Assembly: GCA_947034885.2 (NCBI GenBank)
Contig: OX344749.2
Coordinates: forward strand, 32,421,182 to 32,485,181
Reading direction: 5' to 3'
Source of the DNA: Thuidium tamariscinum
Lineage: Eukaryota > Streptophyta > Bryopsida > Hypnales > Thuidiaceae
DNA: 64,000 nt
Shown in pieces: positions 50,169 through 61,211 of the stretch (its first letter is position 1; each line of letters starts with the position of its first letter). The notes beneath the pieces are model-generated. The model did not search any database. It had not been told where the DNA came from and worked only from the letters and a program-made list of their open reading frames with translations. Made by a program: the position numbers and the translations under genes.

Positions 50169-51560
50169 TGCTAGATTGTGAGCCTGCGAGCTGCGAGCAG
50201 GATTCTACGAGCGTTAAGTTCAAAAAAATTTAAAAGTACTTAAAAAGTTGAAAATATTTCTGAAAATAGAATACATCTAAAGTTTTTGATCAAAATTTTC
50301 TATTTTTAGTAAATTTTAGTATCTATTACCATAGACCTATTACTGTGAACCTATTACCGTGGTTTTGTATAATTCAAATGAAAATTAGAATTTTCTGTAT
50401 TGTTTAAAATAATAGGAGTAGACATTATGAAAATGATGAACTCAATTGATGTGAAAGATGAATGGAGATGGAAATAAGTTCATATAAAATAATGATTGAT
50501 TACTAACCTATAGCAACGTGGGTCCTCTCAGGGTTGAATAGTTGATGGGAGGGTGCCAATAATTTTCTCTTAATGTCTTGTTGTTGGAATTCTTTGAATT
50601 TTAGAAAACAAATTTGTTGATAAAAATTATTTTTATATCTAATGATCTTTGTTACATTGAATTTTATTTTGGTTGATCATCGTCTTGTAGCATCATGGAT
50701 CCTCTCAAAGTCAATGGAGAAGTATCAATACTTCCGCCTTGATTTGTAAGTTTGTAGCCTTGTTTAGATTTTAGAAACAAAAAATTGTTAATAGGATTTC
50801 ATAATATGTAAAAATAGCTTAGGTGCACCAAATTTCATTTTTGGTGATCACTATTATGTAGTAGTTTGGATCCTCTTGGGGGCCAATGGTAGGTACCTAT
50901 ACATCTGTTTTGATGTGCTAATAATTGGACTTATTAAGATTTTGGAAGAAAATTTTTGGTTGATAGGGGATTATTTCTACAAGGATAGAGCCTAGTCACA
51001 CCAAATTGTTGATTAGTTGATCATTGTCCTCTTGTGGGAATTTTTAGCACCAAAAAGAAGGTTGAGCACTCACTCCCCTCTTCTAGTTGAGCTATCCTCG
51101 GTGCCGAGGCGAGTTTTCTAGCTGTGGAAAAAAAAAAGTTTTTTAATTTTTTTAATTTTTTTTTTAATTTTTTTTTTTAATAAAATTTTCATTCTCCTCG
51201 GCGCCGAGGAGAGCCAAACCCTAAGTTCTCCTTGTAGCTTGGGGGCTTCTCTCAGTGCTAGAGCCCAAGTCTTGGAAGGGAGTAATTGTTAAAATTAAAA
51301 TCTCAATGAAACAACTTTAGCTGATTTCAAATGAATCCTAATTAATAACCAATTTTTTTTTCTAAAATTCTAGCAAAGTCCAATAAGTAGCACATTAAGG
51401 TTGTTGAAGGAACCACGGTAATAGGGTCACGGTAATAGGTTCATGGTAGTCGATATTAAAAGTTTCCAAAAATAATAAATTTTAATCAAACTTTTTTTAC
51501 TAGAATCTCTAAAAAAATCATAGGCTCATAGGCTCATGCTCGCAGGCTCACAATATAGCA
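50169..51560. mobile_element. 1.4-kb element with long inverted arms
   Basis: The termini TGCTAGATTGTGAGCCTGCG and, inverted, TGCTATATTGTGAGCCTGCG match. Similarity of the arms continues inward for roughly 200 bases (repeated CTATTACCGTG words at about 50330-50370 and inverted at 51409-51455). No clear target duplication and no transposase. Long arms suggest a Mutator-like non-autonomous element. Confidence 0.6.
51096..51211. repeat. Two short palindromes around a poly-A/T patch
   Basis: CCTCGGTGCCGAGG (51096-51109) and the 18-base palindrome centred on CGGCGCCG (51194-51211) flank an 80-base run made almost only of A and T. Confidence 0.5.
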
Positions 51561-52147
51561 GGGTTGCTAGCAGGCGAGCGGGGGAGCAGGAGCCTGTGAG
51601 CCTGTGAGCTTGTGAGCGGGAAATTAATTTTGAAAAAAAATTGAGTTGACCACCTATGATCGTGGATTTTAGGGTAACAAGAATTAGAGTTTAGTACCTA
51701 TGATCGTGGACTTTAAACGTTTAGGCGACAAAGAAGATATGATGTCTATTTCAAAGATGTGACTACAGAAGTCACTTTTTGTTTTCTTCTTCATTTTCTC
51801 TTTGTAGACACTTATGATCATGGACATTGTATACACAAGAGTAGGGATATAAAATCTAATTGTGAGAACCAAAGCACTTAGGTTTATATTGTCGATTAGC
51901 TGTAATTTAGAATATTAAAACTCTTTTAGGGTTTAGGGATAAATTAAGGAATGTGAAGGCAAAATGAAAACAACAAAGAACATCTCATAAATACCCAAAC
52001 CTTGAAATCACAAAAGGCATCAATTTGAAATACTCTAATTTGATGCAACTCATTCACTAAATAAGTCAATCTAGGTGTTGTGGAAAGAAGATTGATTTTG
52101 AGATGTATAATGAAGAGAAAGAATTGGATGGTTTAGGGTTAGGGTTT

Positions 52148-52159
52148 GTCGGATCCGAC
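52148..52159. promoter_or_regulatory. GTCGGATCCGAC palindrome 1, downstream of the ParB-methyltransferase gene
   Basis: A perfect 12-base palindrome followed by GGAATTGTACATG and a TGCCTTCTT word, shared in part with the intronic site at 54011. It lies about 235 bases beyond the methyltransferase stop codon. Function is inferred only from recurrence. Confidence 0.55.
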
Positions 52160-52394
52160 GGAATTGTACATGTTGCCTTCTTGCCTCAAAATTTATTTAT
52201 TTATTATTTTTGGTGTAGGTTTTGGGAGAACTAGCAAGAGCCATTGCCTTAGATGTTTTCAAAACAAAAATCAAATAAATAGAGAGAGAAATTTGAGACT
52301 TCCAGAAGTAGCCATAAAACACACAAATCCAATCCAAATAAAATCCAAACAATACAAAATAGTAAGACTCAAGAGATTAGTCAATCTCAAGAAT

Positions 52395-55300
52395 CTAAGT
52401 GGCTGTGGACTCAGTCACTGAATCTAATCCTGTAGAGGACTCTGAGGACTCCCGTCCCTCAGATGCAGAAGCATCTATAAACTGTAAGACATTGAGGGCA
52501 TAAGTGTCTTTGCGGCGTTTTGATTTGGAACAACCAAAATTTGCAAAGGCACTTGCCATCTGCTCAGCATAGGGTGGTAGCTCAAAAGGCTTCTCTGGAC
52601 TAACGACAAGCCTTTGCTTTTGTTCCATGACCTCTCTCAAGATCAATCCACAACCTCTGCAAAAATGGAAGACATTATATTAGTCTTTGCAAATGTGATA
52701 TGAAGAAAAATAATAAAGAATGAAAGAAGTTTCCACTTACTTACTGGATTTTTCCTTGCGAACAAACTTGCGAGGCACAATAGGCGCGTCTTGCACATCC
52801 ACTGTCAAGTCTACTGTTCTCTCGGGGGTTGGAGCCACTGCCATTGAGGGTGATGACTTCTTCATGGGCTTCAAAATGGCATTGAAAACATCTTTGTCCC
52901 CCTCAAAAGCTAGAATGTTGCGGCCAGTTCCTCTACAAGCCAAAATGCAAGCACCTAGGGCATTCATGTAATGAAAATGTGTTAGAGAGATGACAAAATT
53001 GTTACAATGACATAGAAGTGTGAAATATTTAAATTGGAGACAAACCTGTGGATGCCGTGCAGTCCACAATGACATCGCCTTCATTGCTTGTGGCTTCAAG
53101 GAGGAGGGTGAAGAACCTCGGATCTTTTTCACGTGGGCCTCTCCATGGCTTCTTCCCATTCATGGAGATGTCATCTGCATGCATGTAATTCATGAGCATG
53201 TCATCATTCTCGACATCCACCCCAGCCTTCTTCATCATCTCAGTACGCTTGAAAGCAAATTTGGATTCGCCTTTTGCTTTGAGGTCCTTGACAAGGAGAG
53301 TGACTCCAAACTTCTGTGTCTGCAACATATATGACACAAGAACATTAGAGATCAATGAATAGAACTTTAAAAGAAGATAGGTGACAAAAACTTAAGCATT
53401 TGTACAGAAATTACCGTCTTTGTGGTGTCCGTTGGCGAGGTGAGATGCATGCGGTTCATGCCTAGCCAGTCCTTCTTCTTCTTGAAGTCAAATGCTTCGC
53501 AAACTCCTGCTAGATCTTCCCTGGATGCAATGCTGAAGGAGTGAAACATAATGATGCATCCATCATCGTGCAGATGCTCTACTGCAAAGGTGCATGTGGA
53601 TTGCAAAGCATTCGCTTCTAAATCCGCATTCCAATTTGGCACCTCCTTCGACGTAAGAGAAATGCCTGGCACAGGCAAGTTCTCTGGACAGTCAATGAAG
53701 ATGACATCAACACCAGCCCTTGCATTGGCCACACCTTCAAACATGCGAGTTTGGCCCACTGCCATCTGCAAAAGCACATTTCAATAGAATTTCAGTATAT
53801 TAGTATTGCATACTTTTCTACCTTTCAAAGCAGATTCATAATATTTAGTACAACATTAGGAATTCTAGGGTCATTTAAATAAAAGTCTGAGCTGAAAAAG
53901 AAATTACATTTGTCAAAATGTTCAACAATTTTTAGAGAAAAAAAAACCATATGAAAGTATGTAACGTTCAGTAGGAAAAAAACCAAAAAAAAAGTAGTTT
54001 AGGTGATTCCGTCGGATCCGACGGAATTGTAAATTCTGCCTTCTTTTCTTACTAATTTTTTCAAATACAACAATTCTAAAATACAAAATGTAATTGTGGA
54101 CCACATAGAAATTTTGCTTCAATGTTTCATTTTAGCAACTTTGGTACATTGCATCCATATCATTGACAACAAGTAAAATAAATTTGAGCAAAGATGTTCA
54201 AATAGATCACCTTAACCAAGTACTTCAAGACCTCGTCATAGGCACCCTGTCTTTTGTCCTCCATATCCATGGCAATGTCCTCAATGCAAATATTAAGGAT
54301 TAAATCCTCAGTCTCTGGCACATCATCGTCGGAGAGGACCATGGCTTGAGTGACTCGTGAAATGACATCTTCAGTGAGCTGTGAGATGGTGACTTTCCTT
54401 GGTACTCCGCCTTGTGTTTGATCCACAGTGGAGGAAGCCAAGACTTGCCCTTTCTCTTCCACTTTCTTCTTTCCCTTGGCCTTAGTCTTCTCTTCCTTCT
54501 CCTTCTCTGCTTCTTTCTCCGCCTTCTCGGCCTCTTTCTCCGCCTTCTTTGCTGATTTCTCCGCCTGCTTTTTCTCCTTGGCCTCTACGATGAGTTGATT
54601 CTTCACTTCTTTCTTTCGGTCCAGTGCATCCCTCTTGTTGATGGCCCTCTTTCTAGCATCATCATCCATGCCGATGAACTCGTCAACATCCTCCAAATCT
54701 ACTACCTCCTTGCCTTCCAATGATGCCCTCAGTTTAGCCTCCGAATTATGGGTGAACTCCAGTGTGCAGTCCAAGTACCAACCCGCGCCAGAGAGATGAG
54801 CAGTAGTGTAGGTGCGCAATTGATGTGGGCTGAACATGCATGAACTCGAGTTGCGGTCGAGGAAGCGTGGAAGGAATTGAGGGAGGTCCAGTTTTGCAAT
54901 GGCCCCCTTTGCTTCAAGCTCTAACTTGAAGTACCTGTAATTCAATCATAATGAGTTATATGGAGCACTGTTCAATCTCAAAATGAAAGAGTAAGAGCAA
55001 TATATATCATGGAAGTTGTAAATTACAGTTTTTTGAAGGGTGGAAAAAATGCCAAGACAATACAAATTCAAGATTTATAATGAAGTAGAAGATGCTATAG
55101 AATTTCGAAAATTACAAAGTATACAATGATGCCACAAAATTCCAAGAACTAAAGAAAATGACATACCGATAAAGGACTCTACGCACTACAGCGTTAGAGC
55201 CTTCGTGAGATGAAAAAGTTTGGCCCCTCTTGAAGTACTTCGAGCCCTTGAAGTAATTCATGAAGCCATGTTCCCAAATCTTCTGCCTCCATCCTTCAAT

Positions 55301-57103
55301 GTACTCTGGTAGCCGCTCTGGTTCTGGTTTTACGTTGTAGTCGATGGAAAGGTTGTCTTCCTTTACAATTTTGTCGAAGAACTCCACTGCAGCATCTTCT
55401 ATCTGAAAAATGGGATATAGTGAAAAAGCTTAGTGGTATTACCAAATATTTTAATGAAAAAAGCTACCAAGTGTTTTGTTATTCAATGAAAGGAATTAGA
55501 TATTAAACACTTACCCCAGCGTACCAAGTGCACTTCACCAGAAATTGAGGAAGTAAGAGTTCAGAGACAGGTTTTGGTGGCAACTTCCTTGATTCGCGGT
55601 TTGGGGTAGAAGAGTTCCACCATTGAAGTATCTTTGTCTTGTGCTTTGCAGTCATCTTGCAAGTGGCGACCAACTAGAGCTTCTCCAAAGTCATTTCAGG
55701 CACCTCGTAGTTGCCCCAATGCTTTTCCACCTACAAGAAGATTTCAGTTAGTTTTTCAAAACGGATTTGAACTGACTTTTGAAGAATTTAAGTGAAGTTG
55801 GAGATAAAATTCTGAATTGTACCTCTTTAAGGAAGTCCACTCCGTTTGCTGGGTTGGCCACCGCTAGCAATTTGAACATCTTGACCATGGCTGCCTTTGT
55901 TCGTTCCCTTGCTCCCAACTTCATTGCTTCTGCTGCTTGTAGTGGTACACTTCCAGTCTCTTGTGTGGCCTCCATGTACCTTCTTACAACTGCATCTGCA
56001 GATTGTGAAATTTCTTGCTGCACAAGAATCCCAAATAGATGTGAAATCAATATGGACATTGATGGTTTTTTAAAAATAAAAAAAAATTTACCAAAAACAA
56101 GTTGAAGGAGCTTACCCGGAAGATGAAAGATGTGAAGACCTCGGGTTGAATTGAGTACCACTTTTTAGTGACCTTGTGCTCAAGGCACCTCTTCCTCTCT
56201 GCAGGCCTAAGTAGAGCTGCAAACTTTGCTATGGGAAGCATTCCGTACTTCTGAATTTGGTACAAGGTGTGTACCAAGTTCGTCTTCACGTGGGAGTCTT
56301 CTACAGACCTGAAAACCATTCAATGCAACATAAGCCGAAGATCTAAACTACCTCCAAGAAAGTACAACATTCAAATTGAATATTTTTTGGAAAAATAAAA
56401 ACAATAAGAAAGAGAGAACTTACTTGTTTACGTCATGCATGACTTGCATGACAAGTTCATTCCGACCTTTCGTATCTAACATGATAGAATCGACACTGCA
56501 ATGCTCCTCCGAGTGCTTAGAGATGTAGTTCATCCACGCAATTCGTCTGTGGTTCCCATCGCAAATGAAGATCTTCAAGTTCTTCAAGAACTGAAGCTCT
56601 GGCTTGGACTCGAACTTCTGTTTGAAGACTTCATTCTTCTCCTTCCAAATGGGGTCCCAACTATCCATCTCCTGTTGGGTGAACTCTTCAGTGTTCCCAT
56701 CTTCGTTTGTAGCTGACACATAGAATACCGCAGCACCATCTCGGTACCCTCCACCTGCAAACTCTTGCTCTAGCTGCAGGATATCAGATGCCAATGCGGG
56801 TCTGACCATTGGCATTGCCACAAGCCTACACAAAGGTATGTGCATTCGAAATACCTCCTCAGGCTTCATCCGAAGTTGCCCCAAAAGCTTCACAACATCA
56901 CCTTTTTGAATGTGCCGGAGTTCTTCCTCGGACATCACCTTCTCCTCCTCACGGTCTTGAATGACAATCTCCATGTCTTCTTCTCCTTCATCTCCATCTC
57001 CTTCTCCTTCTCCTTGCTCAATCTCTGGCTGTCTCTGGTTTTGAGGGTTTGGCGTTTCCAAGATTGTCTCTTCATACGTGGTTTTTGAAGGGGAGATGTC
57101 CAT
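52395..57103 (-). CDS. ParB-like domain / DNA N6-N4 methyltransferase-like protein, ten exons
   Basis: Exons: 56424-57103, 56116-56308, 55823-56017, 55515-55730, 55167-55402, 54211-54934, 53415-53765, 53046-53319, 52741-52954, 52395-52656. All introns are GT-AG and all phases agree: 1,115 codons with the final TAG. Residues about 85-210 are ParB-like, with box CDGNHRRIAWMNY (DGNHRR 182-187). The middle is helical, with a Lys/Glu-rich coil at about 630-665. Residues about 749-1000 are a beta-class methyltransferase fold in permuted order: motif IV-like IDCPEN (773-776) precedes motif I-like VDCTASTGACILACRGTG (about 950-967). One in-frame TAG at codon 375 (55674-55676) stands where Gln would fit; a start of that exon just after it is a weaker alternative. 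Bacterial and phage ParB-methyltransferases have this architecture. DCPE replaces the usual DPPY, so activity is uncertain. A TAG acceptor directly before the ATG suggests an upstream leader exon. Confidence 0.75.
54006..54027. promoter_or_regulatory. GTCGGATCCGAC palindrome 2, intronic
   Basis: The 12-base core at 54011-54022 extends to a perfect 22-base palindrome. It lies in the intron between the coiled-coil exon and the motif IV exon of the ParB-methyltransferase gene. The right flank (GGAATTGTA, then TGCCTTCTT) matches site 1. Confidence 0.6.
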
Positions 57104-57327
57104 CTAGGAGTATAAATTCAAATTTAATAAATAAAATATTCACAGTGAACAAAAACAGTAATATAATTTAATATAAACAAATTGATACATTTGTAAGAAA
57201 ATGCTTTACTTCAAGTAAAGAATAGTACTTGCAAAGCGAGGATCAAGCACATTTACAATATAAAACTAGCCTTCGTGAGGGTACATCCTGGAATAGTATT
57301 TGCTATTCTTAAGGTTTCCAAGTCTAT

Positions 57328-59634
57328 CTAATCTATGATCTGCACATCATCATCCTCATCCTCATCAGAGCTGAGGATGATGATTTCATCTGACTGAAAC
57401 AGGTCCATATTTGACACCTCACTCTCCCCTGTGTACAAATCAAAAAACTCTACACTGCTGGAGTTCGAGGGCTCATAATCAGAGGGATACTCCTCCTCCT
57501 CACTGAAAGATGAGAACCACGGGCCATTGCCCCTAGTCCCACTAAACATAGTAGTTTCGAATGCATCAACGGCTCGCTCTGCAGCATCCATGACGTCGTC
57601 GAAACTCACCAAGTTTTGATGCAAATTGCCTTCATCCGTAGAGAGGGAAACACCAGAGTGTGGAGATTTCTGGCGCTTAGAGGATCCACCAACTTCCATA
57701 CTTGGGACACCTTGCACCACAGGACCTTGATTCTCTGTAGATAATACCTTTTGGCGTTTGCCCCTTCCTTGGTCACTCTGGACAATGAAGTACAACACTT
57801 TACAATCAATCTTGAAGTCATATTTGGAAGTAAATGAAATTTGGCCAATTTTTTGAATGTATAATACATCATTCTGCCAAATGACTTAGCTATTCCAATC
57901 ATGAGAGAATTTAGACACTTCTTCAAGAAAATTGACAAGTGTAGGATGGCATACTTGTTGTTGAAATTCTTCACTGCCTTCACCCACGTTGGTAGCTCCA
58001 GCAGTGGCCTAATCCAAAAACAATCAAGGTTAGCATCTATAGATAATAGGATTGTATGTTTAATATACTTTCAAGAAGCACAGTAGAAAGTTTGAACTTC
58101 AAGTGAAGTATTTTGACAACTGAAACTAGAGTTGAAAATGACAATGAAATAGAGTTCCAATGATAATTATGGAACATCTAAGAAACAAAACGTTAGAGAA
58201 CGTGGGGGTAGAGGATAAAAAAGAACTTTCATCGTTCTGAAAATGATTTAGTACTGCCAAAGCAAAATATTCTTGACCAGTTCAAGTGCGAGAATCATCC
58301 AAGTTCCAAAAAATGGTGAGATTTTGGGGTACTACGAGCTGCAGCAGAAAACCAAGTCGGATCCGACTTGGTTTTCTGCTGCAGCTCGTAGTACCCCAAA
58401 ATCTCACCATTTTTTAGAAATTTCCTTAAATAAGTGCATGAGGGCTGTGCAAATCTTCAAAATTTCTCTCTCATACCATTACTTCTAGAGTGACAGGCTA
58501 AATTATGGACTTCTAGCAAGTCTTGACATCCACGAAGACAAATCTGTATCCATGAACTGAAAACAGCAGTGTATGTTTTATGTGAAATTCTCGGACTTAG
58601 TGTCTTGATACTTGAGGTTCTCAATAAGTTTCAGTACCGAATCAGTCACTAAAGTCTCCCCTGACTACAGGTCAGTTGAATCAAAATCCAAACTAGAACT
58701 TGAAGTTTGCGTGGTCAACAGGTTCAAATTCAAAAACGGAACTTCCAAATGCTACCGAATCAGTCAGTGAACTCTCCTCTCTCCGCAGGTCAACAGGCTT
58801 GAAGTCAAAAACGAAACATCCAGATGCCTCCAAGTCGGCAAACAAAGAACTGAAAGTGAACAACAGATTAACTGAATTAAGAAAAGACGGCACTTTCTTG
58901 AGTACCACGAGGCATCGCAAAAAACAAAGTCGGATCCGACGGGGTTTCGTGCGGTGCCTCGTGGTACCCCCGAAATGCCGTCATTTGAAATTTGTTTCAA
59001 AGCATCGACCTGGAAAGGAACTGCACAATAAAATGAGTTCAGTTGTGAACTTGATCAACCTGGACCTCAAAGTCAAAACCAGACGCCGCCACGACATCGG
59101 AAATGCAGAAATTGAAATCAACCAGGTGCCTACTGAACTTGAAAAAAATTGCAAGATCTGATTTTGAACTTCATCTGTGGGTAGTACGAGCCAACCGGGA
59201 AAACCACGTCGGATCCGACTTGGTTTTTCAAGCTGGCTCGTGCTACCCACACTCTGCATTCACAACGGTCAAAAATTCTCAAAGCACGATGCGGGGGCAC
59301 GATCGCGCGCTGGTGGCGCGCTGGTGACGCGCTGGTTGCGCCGGGAGCGTGGGGGTAGCGGGCGCGCCGGGCGCGCTGGCGCTCTGGGCGTGGTGGCGCT
59401 GCGGGCGCGGTGGCAGCGCGAGCACGGGCGCGATGGGCGTGGCGTGTCACGAGGCGCGCGGACACAGGGGGAAAGTGAAACCATTCCAGATTGCAAGACA
59501 AGCCTGTACTCACTCCAAGCGGCTCAGAGAAACAAAAAAAAATTGAATCAGTGAGGCCGAATCACCTCATGCTGCGCCACCTGCTCCTCAGGATTCTCTC
59601 CGAGTCGTGCACGGCTCCGTGTAGTCCTCGCCAT
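57328..59634 (-). CDS. Small acidic nuclear-type protein with SUMO-interaction-like C-terminus, three exons
   Basis: Exons 59566-59634 (MARTTRSRARLGENPEEQ), 57955-58008 (ATAGATNVGEGSEEFQQQ) and 57328-57777, all phase 0 with GT-AG introns (GAG/GTGATT to GGATTAG; CAA/GTATGC to TGTCCAG). The product is 191 residues. It has a basic start and two KRQK boxes, a helix (VMDAAERAVDAFETTMF) and a Glu/Ser-rich tail ending IIILSSDEDEDDDVQIID. The hydrophobic run followed by SSDEDE is the classic SUMO-interacting pattern. The stop lies 224 bases before the ATG of the ParB-methyltransferase on the same strand, so the two may be co-transcribed or this may be its 5' part through alternative splicing (a GTGAGT lies in phase in exon 3). 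An acceptor-like TTGTTGCAG directly precedes the ATG. No known family recognised. Confidence 0.6.
58308..58415. repeat. Perfect 108-bp palindrome centred on GTCGGATCCGAC (site 3)
   Basis: Every base from 58308 to 58361 pairs with 58362 to 58415, with no spacer. The arm includes GGTACTACGAGCTGC and the core is at 58356-58367. It lies in the first intron of the small acidic gene. Confidence 0.95.
58620..58830. repeat. Diverged direct repeats between the hairpins
   Basis: Two or three units sharing ACCGAATCAGTCA, CTCTCC, GCAGGTCAACAGG and AAAAACGRAAC words (near 58635, 58690 and 58750). They alternate with the hairpins, so the intron seems built from a repeated unit. Confidence 0.5.
58886..58982. 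repeat. Imperfect hairpin centred on GTCGGATCCGAC (site 4)
   Basis: Arms of about 48 bases (GACGGCACTTTC, TACCACGAGGCA and their complements) with scattered mismatches. The core is at 58929-58940. The conserved ACGAG word sits at the same distance from the core as in the neighbouring hairpins. Confidence 0.85.
59177..59250. repeat. Imperfect hairpin centred on GTCGGATCCGAC (site 5)
   Basis: 74-base palindrome with arms GTGGGTAGTACGAGCC and GGCTCGTGCTACCCAC, with the core at 59208-59219. Third member of the same hairpin family. Confidence 0.85.
59285..59470. repeat. GC-rich GCGCGCTGG-type simple repeat
   Basis: Low-complexity GCGCGCTGGTG/GGCGCG units next to hairpin 3, in the first intron of the small acidic gene. 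Open frames here on both strands result from composition. Confidence 0.7.
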
Positions 59635-61211
59635 CTGCAACAACACTAAATGAGAGCTCTGGGAGGAGTGAATGGGATGTGAGTGCCGCAGAAGATGATT
59701 TTTGATAGAAAAATCAAATCGAAAGGAAGGCTTGGAGCGCCAAGCCGCTTAATTTCAAGCCGCCACCATTCCAGCGAATTTGTCATCTGAAAGTATCTTC
59801 CACAGTCCTTCCCGATTGATGGTGTCCCGTAGTTGCAGGAGAAAGCAAGCACGGCGCGCTAGAATGGTGGCGGCGCCACTGAGGGCCGAATCTTGCCCAG
59901 ATTTCGAGCAAAACTTTCGGCAGTCGTTGACTTCCGAAATGCCAATGAAGGCACGCAATAGGGTAGCCGCTGATATACTGTGGGGTACTTTTGGAAATTT
60001 GTGAGAGAATTCAATTCGGTAGGTGCGATAGCTTGCCTCTTCAAAATTTGAGAAAGTACGGTGGAAATTCTCCCAACATTCCTCGAGGAATGTTCTTGAT
60101 CTACGCTATTTTTGATTTCTGTACGCTGGCATGGCTTCACCTCGTGGATCCGAAATTGGAAAACTAATTTTACTTGAGTCCAGGATGCTAACAAACCGAA
60201 CAGCTCTGGATTGATCCGGGTTTACGGTGTATTTCTTGACCTTAAAAAAAATTTAGTATATTTTTTACTTTAAGAGAAATGAATCAAGAATCTAACACAA
60301 GTTATTTCATAATTTTTTTATCATTATTGAATTAGTTACGAATTCTCAAACACAAACTTGGCTAGAATTCCTGTTTGTGATCATTTGCACTTGGGAATGC
60401 ATCTATGCATATTTAGAGAAGTATGAATTATAAAACTGAAAAATGGCATTGCTCTATTTATGAAGTCATTGAAATGGTTTCCCGATGTGCATCTTACTTC
60501 CTCTAAAGTGAATGCTTGAATTCATATTTTTAATTATTTTGAGTGTGTAGTTATTTGACCTATTTTTAATTTGAAGTAAATTGGTAGACATCTAGACACT
60601 TAGCTAGGAATAAAATAAGTATTGTTCTCCAACCATTTATTGAAGAATAAAAAAAATGACATGAAGCTCCATCATTAGAGAGAAGTGACTTTTCTAGAAT
60701 TCTCATGTCCATTTTTGAGCCCCTATTGCGTTGTTGGAAATGGTTGGTTTAATATTCTAAACCCCAAACCTTCCCTAATACTGAATTCTCTCAATTTTCA
60801 CTACAGGTTCCAATGAGTATAGGAAAATCTCTCTGCTTTGTCGACATAGTACTCAAAGAATTTCTTTTATTTATACAATTGAATGTCTAAGCTTCTCCTC
60901 CGACCCTAAGTCTCAATCAGAACTCACTGTTCATATGATTTACCGTTATTCGCAATCATTCCTCTCTGTCATTTCTACTCTAAGCAATGTCCTGACAATG
61001 CTCTCATAGTTGGCATTCAAACATGCACAAGAATGGCTCCTCTGTTTCTACTTGCTACTATTGCATCCCCTTCAATAGCTCTTATTAACAGAATAATTGC
61101 GCACAACTACGCCGGCACCTAAAGACCTGTTGTTCACAGAATTGATTCAATGTTTACAACTCTAACAACTTGGAATGCACGAGACTAGATAGATGCGTGC
61201 GATGGACTTAC
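59635..61211. other. No recognisable gene
   Basis: AT-rich DNA upstream of the small acidic gene. A 111-codon frame at 59859-60194 (-) has no recognisable motif. Leader exons of the 57-59 kb genes could lie here. Confidence 0.4.

Larger units (their letters stand above)
48965..52394. other. Intergenic region with small inverted-repeat elements
   Basis: No gene supported. It contains a mariner-type MITE, a 1.4-kb inverted-repeat element, a poly-A/T patch and, close to the methyltransferase gene end, a GTCGGATCCGAC site. These are listed separately. Confidence 0.5.

Noticed and set aside
8892-55676. Idea that the nuclear code reads TAG as Gln throughout
   Set aside because: Not adopted as a call: the small acidic gene and the methyltransferase gene appear to end at TAG with non-coding sequence after it, and no tRNA evidence is available. 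Left as a testable finding.
59130-59554. Frames of up to 127 codons on both strands around the GCGCGCTGG repeat
   Set aside because: Low-complexity Arg/Ala/Pro-rich translations inside an intron; no coding evidence.
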